In this document: piece after piece, positions 58,386 to 64,000 of the stretch | Numbering within the stretch: position 1 is the stretch's first letter | How the letters are laid out: every line of letters starts with the position of its first letter | Assembly (NCBI GenBank): GCA_037127255.1 | Contig: JBANSL010000013.1 | Span: 10,498,688 to 10,562,687, forward strand | Reading direction: 5' to 3' | From: Persicaria tinctoria | Taxonomy: Eukaryota > Streptophyta > Magnoliopsida > Caryophyllales > Polygonaceae | DNA length: 64,000 bases | Made by a program: the position numbers and the translations under genes | Notes under the pieces: model-generated | What the model was told of the DNA's origin: nothing | What the model saw: only the letters and a program-made list of their open reading frames with translations | Database searches by the model: none

Positions 58386-59349
58386 ACTAACACCCCACTT
58401 TCACCTTCCTTCGTCGTCGTTTTTTCGTAGTTCTCTGTCAGCAATACTCATCGCATTTCATGGCGGACGAGGAAACCTGACAGAGAGAGGGGAGGAGGAT
58501 GAAGTTTTTTTTTCCTTTTTTTTTTTTTAAAAAAAAAGAGAGGAGGAATTAGGAAGGCGTTGGAAGCTGGCCAGCGTCCTCTCTCCCGTCTCCCTCACAA
58601 AATTCATTATTTTCCTTTTTTTTTACTCTTTAATTTTAATTTATTTTTATTTTTAAATAAGCTTTTGTGAGGAGATGGGAAGTAGGACATACGATTTGTC
58701 TCCCTGCTTGGTGTGTTTGGCGTCGGTGATTAGTCTATGTTGTTCTCAGCGTGTTTAAGTTAGGTGCACTTGTTCGCTCGAAATTATATGTTTGTCACCG
58801 TTTGTATTACACTTTTTTTTTGCGTTATATGGTTTGTCGTTTGTCGACTTTGTCGGTCTCTCGATACGCCAAGTATGTTTGGCTCTCGAATTGTTTCCTA
58901 ATAAAAAACGGAAGGTGTTGAAACCTTTGTTTAATTACATACCTTAAAAGATTCATTCGGTAGAATTTATATACTAATCCATTGGCTCGAACTCGGCTCG
59001 AAATGATTCATTTATGAACACATTTTATAAAATTGAAATTCAGCTTTACTTTAGGTCGAAATTTCTAAAATTCAAAAAACAATCTAATGTTATAATATCC
59101 GGAGTAACCAATGATAAATTGATGTATGTCTTCATAAATACCAGCCAATTACAAATTGATGTGTTAAAAATTCTTAATCACATATCCGACGGGATGTTAT
59201 CGATTAAATTAAATACTAATCGAATTTTTACATATGATAAAAAAAAAAATTGATGTAATAGATTGTAATTTGTAATGCTACGTCCCATGTTAAAAATAGA
59301 TTCAAAGTTTGAAGTATCTTGTAAAAAAGCAATCTCTCATGATAATATT
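58386..59349. other. MTPC4 upstream region and spacer
   Basis: Contains the likely MTPC4 promoter and leader (58386-58600, with a run of T then A at 58507-58540) and then AT-rich sequence. No further gene was recognised. Confidence 0.45.
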
Positions 59350-60103
59350 TAGGGGTGGGCGCGGGACGGGACGGGACGGGATGGGGGTCGTCCCGCGTCC
59401 CGTCCCGCGTAATTTTTGCGGGACGGGACCGGGACGGGATTCACTATTTTTTTTTCAATCCCGCGCGGGCCTTGTCCCTCACGGGACGGGACGGGACCGG
59501 GACGGGACGGGCCTTGTCCCTCAAATAAAAAACATTATAAAAAAAATCTAAAATTCTTATATATTTTGCGGTTTTCCAAGGCGTAACATATATAGATTTA
59601 TAATATTTTTTCATATTTTATGATTTTACTTATATATATACACTGTACATATTATACATATAATTTACACAATATATATATATATATATATATATTCTGT
59701 ATAAATACAGTAATATGTTTATATGTTATATATAAGAGTGTATATATACACGTACTGCACACACACGGCATAAAATGTATATATACACTGTATATTTATA
59801 CAAACTACAAGTGTATATATACAAACTACTAAAAAACAGTATATATAAAGAATACAATGTGTATACATGCATACATATACACATATATATATATATTACT
59901 TAATTAATATTTATATATATAATATTATATATGCGGGACGGGACGGGATTTGCGGGATAAGAAATTGTCGTCCCGCGTCCCGTCCCGCATGATTTTTGCG
60001 GGACGGGACCGGGACGGGATTCAATATTTTTTTTTCAAATCCCACCGGGACCGGGACGGGCCCGGGACGGGTCCGGGATTTGCGGGATTTGTGCCCACCC
60101 CTA
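59350..60103. mobile_element. hAT-like MITE with GGGAC arrays (754 bp)
   Basis: TIR TAGGGGTGGGC / GCCCACCCCTA and the perfect 8-bp TSD ATAATATT (59342-59349 and 60104-60111) mark a hAT-type element. Subterminal arrays of GGGACGGGACGGG and their complements flank a TATATA-rich core. There is no transposase. Confidence 0.9.
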
Positions 60104-60111
60104 ATAATATT

Positions 60112-60925
60112 TAATCCAAATGTAGAATAGCTATATGGATAATCTATGATTGAGTAGATTGAGCTTGATTAAATAAATTCTTGACTCGTATTCGTTTATT
60201 TTATATTTAATTAACTATAAGCCTAATTCTAAATTCGAATCCAATTAAATTCAGTATTATTAAGTCAAAATTGGGTTATTTTTAAACAAGTTGAACAAAC
60301 GATGACAGGCAAACTCGAGCAACTAATTATACTTTGGCTTGTTGATCACGACACAGACACTATCCACGTGTTGTTATATCACTTACCAGCTAAGTGGATA
60401 TGTTTGTTAATTAGTACAACCAATTTCGAAAGTATTAATTCATGTGTTTGTTATAATTTTATAAAACAGTTTCATCTCCAAAGGTCAATCTTTGTACGAA
60501 TTTTTTAATCTCTGGGTGATGTGTAGCATAATCCAATTAGGCTACTATGCTATTATAAGGTCAGCGAAGATTATCTAATTCACTTTTATAATCGTCCATT
60601 TATTGAAAAGCATTAAAATAAAATAAATAATATCCATACCTATTCAATAAAATAATAATAAATGATAATTTAGCCATGGACCATTAAGTGGGCTATAAAA
60701 ATGAACAAAAAAAAAGTCCTTCCAGATTATAAGTTATAGGTATGGACGTATGGTACTATGGTGTGTGCGATATGCAAGAGTTTTTCACAACTTTTTTTTT
60801 TTAAAAAATAACAACTATAGAGCTTAACAATATTTTACTTATTTAATCTATTCATAAGAGCTAAAAACTTAATGATTGGCTAGTTTTCATCAATTTTTTT
60901 TAATCTATCTCATCTATGTTTTAAT
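60112..60925. other. AT-rich spacer
   Basis: No feature recognised. Confidence 0.4.
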
Positions 60926-61429
60926 TAGGGATGGCAACGGGGCAGGTTCGAGGCTGGGAGTACCCTCCCCATCCCCATTCCTGTTTATCAAAACTCCTCC
61001 CTGTTCCCGTGCCTGTCTCCATTCGGGGATTGAAAATTGTCTCCATCCCCGTTTAATGCCGCGGATTTCTCCATCAAATTTCACGATATAGGTTTCACCT
61101 TAGTTTAATACGGAGTATATAAGTTTATACCTACCACAAAACATATTAAAATTTAAAAATAAAGAAATAATATAAATAGGTTAATTGATACTGTAACAAA
61201 TAATAATTAAAAATGTTAAAATAATACTTGTACAAACATTCTAAAGATGTTTAACGGGTTTCCCCATCGGGTATCGGGGTGGGGACTATCATCCACGTTC
61301 TCATCCCCGTGCGGGGAATTATTTTTATCCCCGTCCCCATCCACATCTCCATTTATTTTTCTCATCCTCGTCTCCGTATCGGGGATTTCCCACGGGGATC
61401 GGGAAATCCCCACCCCATTGTCATCCCTA
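60926..61429. mobile_element. hAT-like MITE with CCCC/GGGG subterminal repeats (504 bp)
   Basis: TIR TAGGGATGGCAACGGGG and, inverted, TAGGGATGACAATGGGG; 8-bp flanks GTTTTAAT (60918-60925) and GTTTTAAC (61430-61437), one mismatch. The subterminal sequence is rich in CCCCATCCCC / GGGGATTTCC words and the core is AT-rich and non-coding. Confidence 0.82.
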
Positions 61430-61437
61430 GTTTTAAC

Positions 61438-64000
61438 GTGACGCCAAAAAATGAATACATGTGCAGGCTAGCCATGGACCGATGAATGAATCCCAAACCA
61501 TGATTTTATTTTTTTATTTTTAATAAAATAAGAATTTGAGATACCATATAACAGGTTGTTTGGTAAATCAATAGGCTAACAAATCGATAAACGGATTGTC
61601 CATCAACACACAACACACTAAATAACACAAATTAATACAGATGAATGAAAAAACCAAACAAGCTATTACTGTCAATCCCAAACCATGATTTACTCGATAA
61701 GAAATCGACTTACAAAAAATTTTAAAAATTAAAAACAAAATGTAGTATATGTTAGGCTCTAGGCCAGGCTACATTACTTATCTAGCCAAACATGATTCAG
61801 GCCCATTATTAAGGCCCCGCCTCTATGACCCATTTAGACACCGGCCCATATGACTTCGTGGCCCGGCCCATTAAACCATCTCTTTCGCTGCAATTTTAAC
61901 TAATCATCACTCTTAACTAATCACGGTAGCTGGTCTTCGTCGCATTTAATACTAGTAATATCGTCACAAATTGAATTTAATTCCCCTCTTTTCTTTTTTC
62001 TTGGATTCTCTGTGGGCGAAAACCATCCATACATAAACCGTTGTTCACCGGCCCACAGAGTATATATATATGGTTAATCAATTGTACTAAAAAAAATCGG
62101 TCTTTAAATAACCAAAAGATTTTTAGATGGAGTGGCTCCCATTGCTTCTTCAAAAGTAACGGTAAACTAAAGCGTTACGCAAATCTTTTTTCCAAAAAGC
62201 TGTTAGGCATATTTCAGAGTTTTCATTTTCCTGATATGACTTTTTTAAAATATAAAAATAAAATCAGGGTTATAAATTATATGTGCTCAACAACTTAAGG
62301 TACGTACCATGATAGATTTTTATATTTAAAAATTATATATATGTGGCTATATAAATTATTCGTGATTTTTGTTACACTCATAACCACCATGGTGTTGCCA
62401 CGTAGGTGAGTGTGAGTAGTGCATATATGTATTGATCAATGATTCACTCCTACGTTTATTTGGCTTATTGGTGTCCACATATAAGTTTCTCTTTGTGGTT
62501 GTGCTTACATCTTAGAGTGATCTTTTTTTCACCATTACTCAATGTAGCTTATTTATAGTAACATTCAACCACTAACATGTAAAATATCAATCTCCCTCAC
62601 ATGCTTTCTAACCATTTTATATCCATGTAGATGTTAATTAGCATATCGTTTGTTAGAGACGTTGAAAAACGTGACTGAAATCAAAAGAGTTTTGAACGTA
62701 ATAAGTCCTAGTATGTAAGTCGGTGAGATCTCTTTATATCACAAATTGGTTTTAGAATGAAACCTCAGCTCACTCAACTGGATTATGTACTTAACGTTCC
62801 TCTGACTCATTAGATAAACATATCTACAATCATCCATCATAAAATCAAGATTTAGTTATAAAACTATTTTAAAAAAACTGGCCATAAAACCCACAAATGT
62901 TATTACGTTTTCCCAGATGAAATAGCTAGATCTGAAGTGAGAAAATTCTCAACTATCTGATTTTAAATAAGCGATTAAGATTTAAATTAGTGTACCAGAC
63001 TTCATGGGATACTAACCGCCTAATTATTTGGTCCTAATAAAAAAGAAAAAAAGACATAAATAGGAGGAGGAATTAAGAAATAATGATGCCAAATTAGGTA
63101 ATTACGCACAAGTAAAATTGGACTAAAAGGGGGAAAAAGAGAGGTGTACATGTGTTTATGTTATGTGTATTGCAATTTGCAAATAAAATCATAACGTGGA
63201 ATACCCAAAAATAAAGAGAGACGGAAATAAGTGGTTGAAGCCAATTATCCATCTCCATCACACATTTGGATTTCCCAATTCCAAATATTTGTTGTGTTGG
63301 GTGATCGATCACGTCTCAGACTCGTGGTCAAATCGCGCCACGTGGCGTTACTACGGTGGGCCAATTTATACGGTACTCTCGTGTCGTGTTTATTCACTTT
63401 GTTTTTCATTTGTTTTGTGGCTGTGGGGGTTGACACCCTAAATTAGTACTATTATATACATACTGGTATTGTTTTATAATTCATGTGCTACTGTGGAAGA
63501 TATTTTAATGCAATTCATATTTATTTAATTTTATACTATTATTATTATTATTATATTGTTTTTTTTAATTATTTATGTTCAAGTTCAATGTTTTCATTGT
63601 TTTCTAGGCATGTGAAAATAACCCCAAAAATTGTCCATATAAGGCGAATGATGGAGTTAATCTGTTAACAAGAGGTCCTGGATTCGATCATATATTTTTC
63701 TTACTAAAATAATCAATGTTTACTTTTTTTTTTTTTAATTATCATTGGGTCTAGTTGATCGGCGATTCGGCGCAAGTAGATTTTAACAAAAAAAGGAGAC
63801 AAAAACAAAAAAATGTGAAGACCCTTGAAACGTTTCTTTTAATGAGCCTAGGTTCAAGATTCAAGATTGAAGCTATACCACAGAAATGAAGCAAATGGCA
63901 GGCAGATATTTACTGCTCACTTTATGGAAGATATTAAATTCTTTAAACGGTGACAAGTCACCCGCTATTAAATACTCCGTATATGGTGAAAAATGAATGG
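61438..64000. other. Gene-free AT-rich right flank
   Basis: I see no credible coding region on either strand. A CCAAACCATGATTT duplicate lies at 61494 and 61679, and several GGCCCA/TGGCCC words occur at 61800-61870. Short open frames at 62041 and 63196 lack any recognisable domain or coding structure. Confidence 0.5.

Noticed and set aside
58437..58444. A TGTCAGCA outside MULE-2
   Set aside because: A single copy in 64 kb of flanking sequence is what chance predicts.
63640..63700. tRNA-like words (CTGGATTCGATC) near the right edge
   Set aside because: No matching A-box, TSD or tail; insufficient for a SINE or tRNA call.

Overview
The window is nuclear DNA of a flowering plant. Genes are split by GT-AG introns (one GC-AG), flanks are AT-rich, and about half of the span is transposable elements. 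The protein families point to a eudicot; I cannot name the species.

Host genes lie at both edges. On the left, the 3' half of an EDD1-type organellar glycyl-tRNA synthetase beta subunit (+, 69-3883) converges on a complete coatomer subunit beta gene (-, 4793-9086, 950 aa). On the right is MSR (mannan-synthesis-related, GT65-type; +, 46072-48895, 435 aa), then RPL7 (+, 51609-52808, 244 aa), then MTPC4-type metal tolerance protein (-, 53433-58385, 456 aa, 13 exons). All exon joins were checked by reading frame. From memory, MSR next to MTPC4 resembles the At1g51610-At1g51630 order in Arabidopsis.

The middle (9.8-44.5 kb) is a nested transposon block. MULE-1 (10749-15895, 9-bp TSD) carries a deleted DUF1985-Ulp1 pseudogene. 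MULE-2 (18280-34144, 8-bp TSD) carries a DUF1985-Ulp1 gene and a MURA-type transposase. A very young gag-protease-only LTR retrotransposon (22088-29193, TSD GTAGT) split the MULE-2 Ulp1 coding exon. Then come a 98-bp tRNA-derived SINE, a Micron-like MITE in a (TA)n tract, a MULE-type MITE, and a decayed Ty1/copia element (38337-44499) into which a TRIM-like LTR element, a SINE and a Stowaway MITE inserted. A decayed LINE 3' half lies downstream of MSR, and two hAT-like MITEs lie at 59-61 kb.

The main discovery candidate is in the MULEs. MULE-2 contains 29 exact copies of TGCTGACA (either strand) in about 8.75 kb of its own sequence, against about 0.3 expected by chance. They lie in UTRs, introns and exons of both genes, and none was seen in the nested retrotransposon. 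MULE-1 has 16 exact copies of the related TCCTGTCA in 1.36 kb. Both fit TSCTGWCA. Each element also encodes, or once encoded, a DUF1985-Ulp1 protein. This resembles the VANDAL/VANC anti-silencing systems of Arabidopsis, in which a MULE-encoded protein recognises a short motif dispersed in its own element. Here the motif also runs through the coding sequence. The functional reading is inference; the motif distribution is directly visible.
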